DNA of 64,000 nt from Branchipolynoe longqiensis (GCA_030323885.1 CM059194.1:22990780-23054779), one strand, 5' to 3'; counted from the stretch's first letter, positions 22,901 through 33,338 are shown. Notes: generated by a model not told the origin, from the sequence alone. Numbers and translations are program-made.

Positions 22901-25900
22901 TAACAGTACTGAGTCAACAGCTATTTGACAGGATCTATGACAAGTACGACAACTTACAGCATTTACAAAACATCACCAAAAAGCATACTCAGTTACCTTC
23001 ATGTGCCATTTCCTATGTGTGAATGTGTTCTGTAAAGTCTTTGTTTGACCTCAAATGTGTGACGTTCTTCATGTATTGTCATGGTAACATACTGTAACAA
23101 TTTAAAGTTGCACAGTCTAACCAAACCATTCCTAATTCAAAACGTCACAATCGACATACTATGTCTTTGTTTGCATTCTTTGACCTTTTCCACATATATA
23201 TATTTCTATAGCATATAGATATATTTATTAAATATATTTATATAAATTATTTTATTTTAATGCATATGACAATAAATTTAACGTTACAAATATCAGTATA
23301 TCCGGTAGATTCTGCATATTCGGCTTACACTGGTTTCTATATAACCAATATTTTAGTTTTACACAAATGTATATTTTACACAATTATTTCGTCATCCACA
23401 GGCCTTGTCATTGTGAAATTGTTGTGACACACTTCATTCAATTCTGACATCCGACAATATAGTGGTCATGATATCCACTTTAACATTTTTAAATATATAT
23501 TTAGTTGGTTAATATATATATTGCTATTCGTTCACCATGGGAATGGTGTGCACCAATAGGAATTCCACCTGCATACGACACATATAACACATATATGCAT
23601 GTAGGTACTACGTTTCATACGATACAACATTTTAGTTTTATATTTCCATCATTAACAACAAGCCCATACCCTAGCAATCTTATGATGGAACAAAATATCA
23701 ATATTATGGTGACACACTCAAATTATTACAGCCTGCATGAAATAATTTATATTGATATAGATACTCTAGCAGTACATCATATCGTATAGTGTGTTACAAA
23801 TAAGGTCTACACCTGAGTATGCAGCTTTAACCGAGCAGACGGCCAACCGCTACTTTGTTGCATACACATACTTGAACCACATTCTTTCATGACGTGGCCC
23901 CGCGCTGCTTGGGGGCGTTCGGATATCAGCATACCTATTTTCATGTCGATGTTAAAGATTTAATTATGCAGAAATAGAAGTTTCTTTACCTTGAATTGTC
24001 TCATGTTTCATCCTATGTCAATTCATATATGATATTAAGTCACACTTCATGTCTATCACATGCCTCCATTGGCATAGCGTTTGGTGCTTGCTTCCTGGCG
24101 CTCCGACTCAATTCTCGAGGAATCTCGGTACCTTGCCTGTTGTAGCTTGCCCGACGTCCTGCGCGTCTTTATTCTGGTCATCTTCATTATCGCCGACTGT
24201 CCCTGTCGACGTCCTGCACATCTGTGCTTCGTAGCATCCGTGCATCTGTGTCCATGCCTCTTAGGCATCCGTGCATCTGTGTCCATCTTCTCAGGCATCT
24301 GTGCATCGTATTGTCATTTATTCATTCCAAGCAATGTCGTGACGTCCTGCGCGTCCTCATTCCGGCTGTTTTCATTAGAGCCGTTCGTTTCTACCGACGA
24401 TCCGTATATCCGTGCTTCTTGGCACCTGTGTAGTCGTGTATGTGCCTCTAGGCATCCGTGCATCCTTGTGCCATCTTTCCAGGCATCTGTGCAACGTCTT
24501 GTCACTCGTTACAATAAAGTCTGTGCAGGTTTTGTTGGCGCCCGGGGAGTGGCTGCCCGGCGTGCTGCCGCTACGTCAACATGAAGTTCAAACAAGTGGT
24601 ACCTTCTCTATGACCAGGGTGTCGATCCTGGTAAAATGAACTTGTATTATATGTTGGTTTGTGCCCGGGGTGTCGTGGCCCGGTATCCACCGGAAGCAAT
24701 GGGCCTGAAAGCACCATTGCCTCCACATCTGACACCATGTAATGTAAAGGACGTCTGAACACAATGAGTTCTGTACTGTAACTGACTTTATTTAGAACGT
24801 TCTGTAGTGACCTCACTCTGTGCCACACTGGGGGTGTTCGGATAACAACACAACTGGAAGACACATACATTACAGGGATAACACGGCAAATGGGTATAGA
24901 ACAAAGCTGAAAAACACTGTTTTATTTTCAACCGGATCCGCAATAACAGAAAATGTAGATGTAGAATAAAAGAAAATTGAGTATGCAGCAGTAAATATTT
25001 AATGAGTTCACTGGTATATTAATTATACATGTAGGATCAAATTTAGGTCGGTGTTTGGGTTAACAAATGCATAGATGAAAATCATACGGATTTATCCGGA
25101 ATTCCAGGTTTTTGATCTTACCGATTTCTTTTTCGGGATATTGTCAAAATTTGAGACCATTCCAGCTTTTCCCATCGCTTTAGAAGTTCATAGAATATTT
25201 TCCTGGTTTTTGTTGTCAGGCCATTCTAATCTATGTAAATGTGGTGCTTCCATCGTGTTGTGGTTTTTCTCTTGAAGATTTATACTGCCTATCATGGATA
25301 AGGTGGAATAGTCTTGTTTTCACCATTAGACAGTTAGTCGACAGAAAGCCTGAGCCTATACTTTTACTGACCCAAAGGATTTTTAACCCCCTGCACCACA
25401 TAGACATGGTATGAGAGCAACTGGCCTTTGATGATGCTGTAAGTTATACACATCGATGGAAATCCAAATTGGCAGAGGTGATGGCATGGGTTTTAGTTGC
25501 CAGTGACGACAATACTTTCTTACTCTGAAACCTACACATGCCTTTTGAAGTTTTGCTGATGTCTTTATAGGGAACCCGAAACGCCAGACTTCCTCTTTAC
25601 AGGCGAGGGAAGTTCTTCTGCAGTGCACCGCTTGTTGGCAGGTAACCTCAAATGGCCTGTCAGGTCCCTTAAAACTAATATCCGACTTGCTAGTCCAATA
25701 TTACTTTTAATTTAATTTAACAGTTTTATTCTAGGTATTTATAAGTAAGTTGCGTAGTCCGATGGTTTTGAGTGCAATTAATTTTAACAAGCATGCCAAA
25801 ACTGTGACACCATGGGCTTCTGCAGTAACTGGTTCTATTAAGTTGACTCGGTGTTCCCTTCTATGTAGTAACAAATGCTTAGTAAATGCATCAGTGTCTA

Positions 25901-28900
25901 AGTTAGATATGCAGAATAAAATCTGGATTTAGGTTTTGAAAATTTGATGTTCCAATATCCCACTCAGTCACATTATCCTAACTCTGAGCTAACCAGTCCT
26001 TGCACTATCCTATTAGTGCCGAGCGCCAAAATAGGTAGCGACAAGTATCAATTTTGATAAGTCATCGGTTTCACACGACCGAGAATCGAACTCCCAATCT
26101 CCTGCATGGGAGGCCTACACTCTACCGATTCGGCCATCACGTCCGGTATATGACCTTAGATGTTGCCAGGATGTAAAACTCAAACAAACAAACCATAAAT
26201 GTTGCTAGGATGTAATGCACAAACAGACAGACAAATTTAACCCCTATTTGTTTTAAGACAACACTTGTATTCTGCATGTGTCATTTTGTCGAACTAGTTC
26301 CATTCTAATTTCTATTGCTGCAGATATGAAGACGTTTAAGAAGTCCGAAGGAATGTTTGGCGTGGAGGGCGGGCCACGAGGTGACAATCTTTTCGTATGG
26401 GTATGTTTCTGATGGTGTTTACTCTTTTATGATGTCAATACATGCATAAAATAAAATCAACGACATTTCTTGCGTAAATGTTTCCCACAAATAAATAACT
26501 GTGTCCCTTGGGTTCATTGAAAGGTGCATAGTTCAATGAAGCATAACATTTTCAAGAGCTAAATAATTAAATAGATGTCACTGTACATATGTACTTATTA
26601 ACGCACTAATAACTCATTTTACATGTTTGAATTTCTAATATCTCAAAACTTATCCATTTAAAATCAGTTACTTCAACTTGAAATAAGGCAGATTATGACA
26701 GTCAATTTGTAATTTATAATACAAGGGTTCAGGTTAAAAGTTGAGACCTATTATGTAGTCTCCTCTCCCTCTCTACCTTTTCAGGATATCAAATTAATAG
26801 AGTTTCCAAAGGATTCTTTATTAGGAAAAGATCTCCAAGCGTACGCTCGGAATACTAATCATGAGGTGAGTACCTTTGAGAGCAGATGGGCTAGGTTGGA
26901 ATAACGTTGGCGGTGCTTTTTTATTGTAAAATGGGTCGCGCTAGCCCAATTGGTAGAGCGCATGGTTCCGTGCGGACGGTCGCGGATTCGAAAACCCGGC
27001 CGAGTCAAACCAATGACCAGAGATGAAATATCTCCGCGATTTCACGGATTTCCGGGATTTTTCCTGTAGCTTTAAGTGTACACTAATATGTTGCGCCAGT
27101 CCTGATATGACCTTAGATGTTGCCATGACGTAAAATTCCAACAACCAGCCAACCAATACATTGTTTCACGCTGCAGCACCATCAGCGTATACTACTAATA
27201 CGTGCTTCAAACACTGCAGCACTATCAGCATATACTACTAAAACGTGCTTCAAACGGCGCAGCACTATCAGCGTATACTAATACATGCTTCTAACGCTGC
27301 AGCACTAGCAGCATATACTACTAATACGTGCTTCAAACACTGCAGCACTATCAGCATATACAACTAAAACGTGCTTCAAACGGCGCAGCACTATCAGCGT
27401 ATACTAATACATGCTTCTAACGCTGCAGCACTAGCAGCATATACTACTAATACGTGCTTCAAACGCCGCAGCACTAGCAGCGTATATCAATATGTATGAA
27501 ACCCGACTTCCAGGAATTTTCAGCGATTCCCTGACAATGCTAAGCATATGGAAGAATATCAACATTTCCGCTTTTTTTCCCAGAGACCACTTTCATCCCT
27601 GAATGACTTACAAAATTGATATTGTCCCTACCTAGCCTGGTGCTCGACATTAGTAGGATAGGGCAAGGACTGATTAGCTCAGTATTAGGATAATGTGACT
27701 GGATGAGATATCGGGTCATGGTGCTGGCGGGCTGATCTCCCAGTTAAGTGGGGTAGCACTATAAGTGTTGCTATGTGTGCGCACTGTCCCAAGTCGGTAC
27801 CCGTCCTGGTGTGACCATAAATGTTCATAGGACGTAAAACCCCCAACAAAGAAAGCTGTTATTGGAAAAACATTGGCTGCGCTTATTAGTGTTCGATTTC
27901 TTAGAATAATTTTACAGGCGACACAACATTACTTTCAGAATGAGCATCTGCTATAGTTGAAAAGGAAAATTCCCATAAGCTTACGCAATGAGGAGCTTTC
28001 GTTGCAATACCAGTTTGCATGACTCTATCGTCAGATGGCGCACCATGCCGGTCCCATGTAATGCTGCATGTTTCGCCATTTTCTCAGGCGTCTCAGCTAG
28101 CCCTGATGCTCACATAACATATAGTGTTATGTAAATGAGTGAATGTATACATGTAGGATTGGGCCATGCCAAATCGATTATGTAAATTGGATTACAGTAC
28201 ATGTAGTTTAGAATAAATAGCTGGATATTGAATGGAATTATATATGTGATTTATGTTCTTTATAGAGGGTATGAACTGATGTCACACTAAATGGAAGTGT
28301 GGCGATAGTAACCACAATAACAAACCCATTGTCATTGTCAATGGGCATGAGCAATCTTCATACAGAAAAAGTGAAATATCTTTAAAACCACACCACCTAG
28401 AAACAAACTGCTTGGAACACATACAGAAAACATGTTTAACAACCAGATTATATTAAATTTATATGGTTATGGTTCTGCATTTCTATTAATTTTGAATAAA
28501 ATTGACATGTTGCACTGCGCGTATCGGCAAACTCAATGCATTGTCAATGGCCGTGAGCAATCTTCATACAGAAAAAGTGAAATATCTATAAAACCACACC
28601 ACCTAGAAACAAACCGCTTGGAACACATACAGAAAACATGTTTACCAGATTATATTAAATTTATACGGTTAGGGTTCTGCATTTCTATTAATTTTGAATA
28701 AAATTGACGTGTTGCACTGTGCGTATCGGCAAACTCAATGCATTGTCAATGGCTGTGAGCAATCTTCATACAGAAAAAGTGAAATATCTCTAAAACTACA
28801 CCACCTAGAAACAAACCGCTTGGCACATATACAGACAACATATTCAACGAAAAGATTATATTAAATGTATAAGGTTAGGGTTCTGCATTTCTATTAACTT

Positions 28901-31900
28901 GGAATAAAACTGAAAGAATGATCTACCTGTCTATGGACTATGTTACTGCAACCAACAGGTTGTTTACTGGTTGATATCGCCACAATGGCCGCACTTCCGG
29001 TTGATGATGTCATGGGAATACCCTCTATTGAGGATTTGCTTGTGACATAGGCATCACATACTCCTGCATCGTGGTTGGATAGAAGCAGTTCCTTCTAATA
29101 TCAAGTGTGTATAAATAAAACAAAAAGCACAAAGCTATTCACTCCTACGATCTAATTCTGTTATTTAGAACCATGAATATTCACTCGGGGGTTGAAATAA
29201 TGTTATTTAGGAGCATAACTTACTCAGTAAGTTAAATTCGGCCAAATAAAACCCAAAATCCAAGCGATCTTAAGGACGGTGGCGTTATTGCCATTGTCAC
29301 TCTACTAAAGGGAACTGGTTCTATCCAACCATGATGGCCGACTTTGGCCGGTGACGCAGTTTCAACGCCCGGTCAGTTTCAACGGCCCGTATAGACTCAA
29401 ACTCAAGGCATTGTCAATGGTCGTGAGCAATCTTCATACAGAAAATACAGCAAAAGTTAAATATCTCTAAAACCACACCACCTATTAAAAAATCGCTTGG
29501 TACACATATAGAAAACATCTTCACCAAAAAGATTATATTACATTTATAAGGTTAGGGTTCTTGATTTCTATTAATTTTGATTAAAACTAATGTTTTGCAC
29601 TGCACGTACCGTCAAACTCAAGGCATTGTCAATGGTGGAGAGCAATCTTCATACAGAAAATCCAGGAAAAGTGAAATATCTCTAAAACCACACTACCTAG
29701 AAACAAATCGCTTGGTACACATATAGAAAACATCTTTACCAAAAACATTAGATTAAATTTATAAGGTTAGTAACGATGATGTTAGATTTTGACGCATGCG
29801 CATGAAACTGACCGGGCGCTGAAACTGCGACACCGGGAACCGGTGTTGCCACCAAGCGCATATCGAGAGAAATGGCTCACGAAAGCTCCCCATTAGATGA
29901 CAGCTGTCTTCTCAAATGTGATTTATTTCAATCAAGGACAAGGGTGCTATCCAGTGTCAATAAATCAAAGAGAATGAAAACCCTTCCGTCCTTCCATCCT
30001 TCCACGTCCGTCTCCCGTTTTGGTAGATCGTGGGATTCGAACCCGTAAATGTACCAACTATGGGGGAGGAGGGAATAAGAGCTTGTCCTGGACAAGTGAA
30101 AATTTTGATGGACAAGTGTAAATCACACAATTGAAATTTGTTTGCTTATTTCTATCACTGATATATATGATATATGTATTTGATATATTATAGCTTTACT
30201 TGTTCTACAGCCTGTTGTGTATATGGAAATGCAGTTCCCCAAAGATTACCCCATGGCTCCACCGTTCGTACGCGTTGTCCGACCCAAGTTTAGATTCCTC
30301 ACAGGTGAGTCTGGTTTTATGTAGATAAAGGATTCACCCGGTACTCGCAGTCGCAGTACACGGGTGAATACCAACCCTATATAAAAACGGTCGAAAAAGC
30401 GGGTTAATGAAATGAGAGCCTAATTTCACAATCTAAGAAGCAACATTTATTCTTTGTAGATGTCTTCATACTTACCCGCTACCTTTGAGTTGAAAAATAT
30501 AATAAAATAGCTAGTTTAATACGATGTAAAATTGAAATCGACGGCGTTCTATGGCCGCCATCTTGGATTTTTGCATTCTCTCCCATTTCACCAAATCTGT
30601 GCCAATATATGTAGCCATTTGATCATGGAAACACAGTTTCTACTTTGTGTTCTATACTAAAGCTATTTTCGCCCGTATTTACACTATGTTGTCATTCACC
30701 CGTGTACTACAAGTACCAGGTGAATCTTTTATCTAGGTTTTATGTAGCACAGACATCGTTCAGTGTCGAAGCAATTTTTCTTATCTATAACCAAAAAAAA
30801 GAAGGATATTATAATGAATTCTATTTACTTATTATGGATGAAAAATCGTTGCGGTTTTCCGCGATTTTTTGTGAACTGCAATTTATGTTGCTTTTTGTTT
30901 GTTTTGTTTTTGTGATGGGTGTATTTATGCTGCCCATAACGGTTAAGTCTAATGTGTTTTCGCCGCTAGACAGTAATAATCTAGTAGTTCACTTTTTTTT
31001 TTTTTAAATCACTTTCAGTTGTTGTGTAAGCTATCTACTGTATGCATTCTTTCTCTGTAAGCATTCTTCCATGTCTCCCTACCCTATGTCTGTCTGTTAG
31101 TTCCATAATTAGTTAGTTGTTTGGTTACCAATAGTTACTTTCCCTGACTGCCTTCACCTGGTTGTGTTAGTGGTCATTAGTTTTTGATTTGCCTAGCATG
31201 TATACCCTCTAAGAGTTAGGAGAGTTGAAACCTGACTTCGTGCATTTTCCCGCGATTCCCTGCCAATAATAATCCTTTGTGGGGGGCGGAGGGGGGTGGG
31301 GGGTGGAATCCGCGTTTTCAAGGAAATCCGTGGTCGGTGTAATAATCTCAACTTGATTTCCGCATTTTTCGCCAGATACCAATTTCAGTTTCATCCCTGT
31401 TCTATTATGAAGTTGGTCTTTAAAAAAAAAATAGTAATGGAAATTTTAGTTTTTGTGGGCTGTGGACATTTCTGGGAAAATAATGATGGCAGCCCAAGCT
31501 GTGTGAGCCTTTAAATAAGCGTTTGTCTTGTTTGAACACCACAGGTCACGTGACTATTGGAGGTAGCATTTGTATGGAGATGTTGACTCGGTCTGGTTGG
31601 CGACCTACAAATGACATTGAAGTGAGTTCAAATTTTGTATTTGAAGCAGTATATTTCTTTAACATGATAAATTATTTGAAATAAGTATCATATTACATAT
31701 TTCAGCACTAATTAAATGCACATGCTCTTGGCGAAATGTGAATTTTAATTAAAATATATAGTTGGGAAAAGTAGTCATTCTAGTGCAAAATATGTTTATG
31801 ACAGTTACCTTGGTTTGTAATAATGTTAGTGACACAGCAATTTAATTACTGTCATTATTATCGTAATTCTACGGTAATTATCATTAAAGCTGCATAGTCC

Positions 31901-33006
31901 GATGAAAACATCAAATTTTCAAAACCAAAACACTGATCTAGATTAATTTTGATTCTACATATCTAACTTAGATGCTGGTGCACTTATCAAATATTTGTCA
32001 CCACATAGAACGGAATACCAAGCCAATTTAATAGAACCTGTTACTGCAGAAGCCTATGGTGTCAGGAGTTTTGGCATGCCTGCTCAAATTAATTTTGTGC
32101 GTTTGCATTTCAAATACCTCAAAAGTTAGCCATTTAAAATAAAAGTTACTTCCAGATAGATTATATCGATCAACCTAATATATTTATCTTAGAAAATGAC
32201 CGAAACTCAAATCCATTGGACAATGCAACTTTAAATAATTGCAACATTCGTCCTGATATGACCTTTGGTGTTGCTAGGACGTAAAGCAACAAACAAACAA
32301 CAATCAAACTTAGGTAAGGTAGTTTATACTGATGTCTAAATTTGAAGTGAAAACATGTATAATTAATGTTGGGATGCTTGCCAAAACTCTGACCTCATGG
32401 GCTTCAGTAGTAACAGGTTCTGCTAAATTGTCTTAATATTGCTAAATTGCCCTTCCATGTAGCATCAAATGCTTAATAACTGCACCAGTATCTAAGTTGG
32501 ATCTGTAGATTCAAATTTAAATGAGTGTTTAGCTTTTGAAAATTTGATGCTTTCATCGGACTATGCAACTGCTCTCTTTGCACAGAGTCGGATTATCCGA
32601 CTTTTGTCGGATATTCACATATTTGTTGGATTAAGTCCGATTTTCGATAATTTTTCATTATTTTTGGACGAATCCGTCGGATTTTGTCCCCAAAAATGCA
32701 CAATTATTTTAAGTACTGGAGGAAAACTAAGATTTTGGTTGCACAAATGGCCATTATTCAGGTACTATAATCCTTAAAATCCATTGCTTTACACAAGTAG
32801 GATTTTATTTCTGTCTTGGTACAAAGCCTGCAACTGTAACAACAAAATGAAACATGTTTCAGAGTGTCCTGGTTCAGATTCGCGCTGAGATCATGTCTGA
32901 CGAGAAGACGCGGCTGGAGAACTGTGAACATGACACGGAGTACAACGAGAGTGCGGCCCGCCAGGCGTTCAACAGGACAGTGAACCGGTACGGCTGGAAC
33001 AAATAG
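13975..33006 (+). CDS. UBE2Q-like: UBE2Q-type ubiquitin-conjugating enzyme E2, at least eight exons
   Basis: Putative E2 enzyme that accepts ubiquitin from E1 as a thioester and passes it to substrates with an E3. Exons: 13975-14139, 18461-18583, 20198-20344 (or 20346), 26324-26400, 26785-26865, 30211-30304, 31545-31621, 32863-33006. The N-terminal part (EFRTLQQKAETWCHSNGYILLL onward) resembles an RWD-like domain. It is followed by an acidic linker (EDLEEEEEDDDEDFDD) and a C-terminal UBC fold: WDIKLIEFPKDSLLGKDL, VYMEMQFPKDYPMAPPFVRVV, and GGSICMEMLTRSGW with the expected catalytic Cys. As is usual for UBE2Q, the canonical HPN motif is replaced (GHVTIGG). ATG 13975 has A at -3 and G at +4; ATG 13927 is an upstream alternative. 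Caveat: exons 3 and 4 do not join in frame as drawn (phase 0 or 2 into an exon needing one base). Either a small exon is missed or the acceptor lies after 26331, which would give about 299 aa. The E2 identity is solid; UBE2Q1/Q2/QL1 orthology is not resolved. Confidence 0.85.
14203..14523 (+). mobile_element. SINE family 2, full length with poly(A)
   Basis: tRNA-like head (GTGGCGGAGTGGTTAGAGTC, then GGTTCGATACCCCGTG as B box), a ~200-bp body (ATTTGGATTTCCACCGCTGT, AAAATCCCTTGGGTCGGTAA, GTGGAATGAGGAAGACTAG) and a terminal A run of ~19. The head resembles a long-variable-arm (Ser/Leu-type) tRNA. It lies in intron 1 of the E2 gene. A reverse fragment is at 25325-25487. Confidence 0.8.
14592..15722 (+). 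repeat. 1.1-kb dispersed repeat, inverted partner of 47000-48166
   Basis: Matches the reverse complement of 47000-48166 over essentially its whole length. Shared blocks include AGCAATGTGGACAC, ATGGACCCATGGATA (as its complement), GTGTGTGACCCAAAATCTAG, and CAGATATTTGGCAGAAAACG. No sustained ORF; nature unknown. Confidence 0.75.
15895..16250. mobile_element. MITE with ATAGAGGG...TGACGTCA ends
   Basis: Left end ATAGAGGGAGTTCATGTGAT and right end, reverse complemented, ATAGAGGGGGTGTAATGACG. The internal sequence recurs inverted at 17016-17303 (GGCAGTTGCAAGCCTTCTG, GGTTTATTTGTCACTGTTTT as complement). Inside the E2 gene intron 1. Confidence 0.65.
17016..17303. mobile_element. Inverted, truncated second copy of the ATAGAGGG-type MITE
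   Basis: Begins TATAAAGGGGGTGTAATGAC and runs to GGCTAGGGAGGGTGCTCGTA. With the copy at 15895-16250 it makes ~280-bp inverted repeats around a ~770-bp spacer. At 17300-17410 it abuts sequence shared with the interior of the 9-bp-TSD MITE (GGGAGAGAATGCAAAAAGA). Confidence 0.6.
17527..18016 (+). mobile_element. 5'-truncated LINE, same family as 1-770
   Basis: Starts abruptly within the RT C-terminal region (AGAGTGTTAACATCAAGTAAG). It has one extra base near 17588 that breaks the frame, then reads STLMYGAETWTISKK to PRLEDGTID and ends in the (ATTG)n tail. Nearly identical to the first copy, so both are fairly young. It lies in E2 intron 1. Confidence 0.85.
19325..20035 (-). mobile_element. SINE family 1 copy split by a ~410-bp TIR insertion
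   Basis: SINE body at 19325-19533 and SINE head at 19945-20035. The insert 19534-19942 has ends TAGGTATGTCAG and CTGATCTACCTA that pair as inverted repeats. The interrupted SINE site reads GCCGAG left and GCAGAG right. E2 intron 2. Confidence 0.65.
20877..21236 (+). mobile_element. Candidate solo LTR
   Basis: A 360-bp stretch starting TGTAAGGGGCACTCAG and ending CATTCTACA. It holds a TATATAA-like box and AATAAA near 21110, followed by a pyrimidine-rich region (CTCTCTCTCTTCTTTCACAC), as in an R/U5 boundary. No target duplication was found and no partner LTR is in the window. Confidence 0.25.
21344..24874 (-). mobile_element. Complete non-autonomous LTR retrotransposon (3531 bp)
   Basis: Two 137-bp LTRs (21344-21480 and 24738-24874), identical by eye, begin TGTAATGTA and end TACATTACA. 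Exact 5-bp target duplication GGGAT (21339-21343 and 24875-24879). Orientation is minus. Directly inside the right LTR the minus strand reads TGGTGTCAGATGTGGAGG, resembling a tRNA-Leu primer binding site. Directly inside the left LTR it reads AAAGGGAGA, a polypurine tract. The minus-strand LTR has AATAAA. No gag, protease, RT or integrase frame is visible. The interior holds ~250-275-bp tandem repeats (22100-23080) and short repeats around GGCATCCGTGCATCTGTG (24230-24490). It is antisense within E2 intron 3. Confidence 0.9.
22100..23090. repeat. Four degenerate ~250-275-bp tandem units inside the LTR element
   Basis: AACAATTTCATCCGTGAACATT at 22101 recurs with changes at ~22377, ~22628 and ~22870. 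Each is followed by an A/T tract, GCATTGAGTCAA, ATGACATG-type and TTCATGTGTCGTTTCTTATG blocks. The internal expansion replaces coding sequence. Confidence 0.8.
25325..25487 (-). mobile_element. SINE family 2 fragment, body only
   Basis: Reverse complement of the 3' part of 14203-14523 (GACCCAAAGGATTTTTAACC, CATAGACATGGTATGAGAGC, GGAAATCCAAATTGGCAGAG). The tRNA head is missing. Confidence 0.75.
25745..26255. mobile_element. TIR-A fragment followed by SINE-1 fragments
   Basis: 25750-25950 is one TIR-A half (TTGCGTAGTCCGATGGTTTT ... TTTGAAAATTTGATG). 25955-26145 is a minus SINE-1 head and mid-body (GATTCGGCCATCACGTCCGG). 26146-26255 is plus-strand SINE-1 tail sequence (GACCTTAGATGTTGCCAGGA, repeated). 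E2 exon 4 starts at 26324. Confidence 0.65.
26515..26720. mobile_element. Partial TIR-A element between E2 exons 4 and 5
   Basis: Starts GAAAGGTGCATAGTTCAATG and includes TCTCAAAACTTATCCATTTA and CAGATTATGACAGTCAATTT family blocks. The second terminus is lost about 65 bp before exon 5. Confidence 0.55.
27018..27601. mobile_element. CAGGGATGAAAG-family element with expanded minisatellite
   Basis: Ends CAGAGATGAAATATCTCCGC and CCACTTTCATCCCTG, 6-bp duplication AATGAC on each side. It contains the satellite at 27165-27490 and a SINE-1 tail fragment (27090-27160). Orientation is opposite to the 2676 copy. Confidence 0.8.
27165..27490. repeat. ~40-bp minisatellite with ~125-bp higher-order period
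   Basis: Eight or so units of GCAGCACTATCAGCRTATAC followed by (TACT)AATACGTGCTTCAAACG. Variant units repeat in a three-unit order (ACT-GCAGC, GGCGCAGC, GCTGCAGC spacers), so blocks of about 125 bp have themselves been duplicated. A shorter inverted version is at 4027-4160. Confidence 0.8.
28263..29045. mobile_element. ATAGAGGGTAT-type MITE carrying three ~205-bp tandem units
   Basis: Left end ATAGAGGGTATGAACTGATG and right end (reverse complement) ATAGAGGGTATTCCCATGAC. Subterminal GGCGATAGTAACCACAATAA and its counterpart match. Interior units start CATTGTCAATGG near 28335, 28540 and 28740, each with CAATCTTCATACAGAAAAAG and AACCACACCACCTAGAAACA. Two more such units lie at 29400-29770. E2 intron 5. 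Confidence 0.75.
29400..29770. repeat. Two further ~205-bp units of the 28263-29045 interior repeat
   Basis: Each begins CAAGGCATTGTCAATGG and contains GAGCAATCTTCATACAGAAA and CGCTTGGTACACATATAGAA. Flanking 29330-29400 and 29790-29850 carry CCGGTCAGTTTCAACG-like sequence in inverse orientation, suggesting a separate degraded TIR element. Confidence 0.65.
30322..30735. mobile_element. Mutator-like MITE with exact 9-bp TSD, copy 1
   Basis: 414 bp, ends TAGATAAAGGATTCACCCGG and (reverse complement) TAGATAAAAGATTCACCTGG. Flanked by exact 9-bp duplications GGTTTTATG (30313-30321 and 30736-30744). Nine-base duplications are typical of MULEs. The left duplication starts 9 bp after E2 exon 6 ends (30304). 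No ORF. Confidence 0.88.
31886..32236 (+). mobile_element. TIR-A element, near-complete
   Basis: From TTAAAGCTGCATAGTCCGAT to CCATTGGACAATGCAACTTTAA, with all family blocks in order (AACACTGATCTAGATTAATT, GAACCTGTTACTGCAGAAG, GTTAGCCATTTAAAATAAAAG). A second half-copy lies inverted at 32345-32577. Both sit in the last E2 intron. A SINE-1 tail fragment is at 32245-32300. Confidence 0.75.
32345..32577 (-). mobile_element. TIR-A half element
   Basis: Family interior (TGCTTGCCAAAACTCTGACC, TAACAGGTTCTGCTAAATTG) ending CATCGGACTATGCAAC at 32577. The left terminus is missing. Confidence 0.6.
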
Positions 33007-33010
33007 GCAC

Positions 33011-33338
33011 ACACCGGACGCGGTGGCCTAATCCGTAGAGCACAGGATGTGGAAGGTCGGGAGTTAGAATTCCGGCCGAGTCAAAACAATGACGTACAAA
33101 ATTGATACTAGTCGCTACCTAGCCTGGCGCTCAGCATTACTATTATAGGACAAGGACTGGTTTTCTCAGTATCAGGATAATGTGACTGAATGGGATATCG
33201 GGTCATGTTGCCTATGCCTGATCTCCCAGTGGGGCAGCACTATAAAGTCGCTGTGAGTGTGCATTGTCACAAGTCGGTACCCGTTCTTATATGACCATAG
33301 ATGTTGGTAGGATGTAAAACCCCAACAAACAAATAAAG
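33011..33338 (+). mobile_element. SINE family 1 inserted at the E2 stop codon
   Basis: Full-length copy: head ACACCGGACGCGGTGGCCTA, B box GGTCGGGAGTTAGAATTCC, body to GTAAAACCCCAACAAACAAA. Its 10-bp target duplication AAATAGGCAC lies at 33001-33010 and 33339-33348. The left copy contains the last Lys codon and TAG stop of the E2 gene. The SINE therefore supplies the start of that gene's 3' UTR. Confidence 0.88.

Larger units (their letters stand above)
26937..27855 (+). mobile_element. SINE family 1 copy interrupted by a CAGGGATGAAAG-family element
   Basis: The SINE head at 26937-27017 ends ...AAACCAATGAC; the SINE resumes at 27602 as AATGACTTACAAAATTGATA and continues to GTAAAACCCCCAACAAAG. 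AATGAC is duplicated exactly. The intervening 27018-27601 is the inserted element. Confidence 0.85.

Noticed and set aside
24081..24584. 167-codon plus-strand frame in the LTR element
   Set aside because: Built from short repeats (GGCATCCGTGCATCTGTG-like) and antisense to the element; no protein family pattern.
27165..27490. Regular repeat array resembling a CRISPR
   Set aside because: Units are tandem without unique spacers, in an intron of a eukaryotic gene, and inside a transposon.
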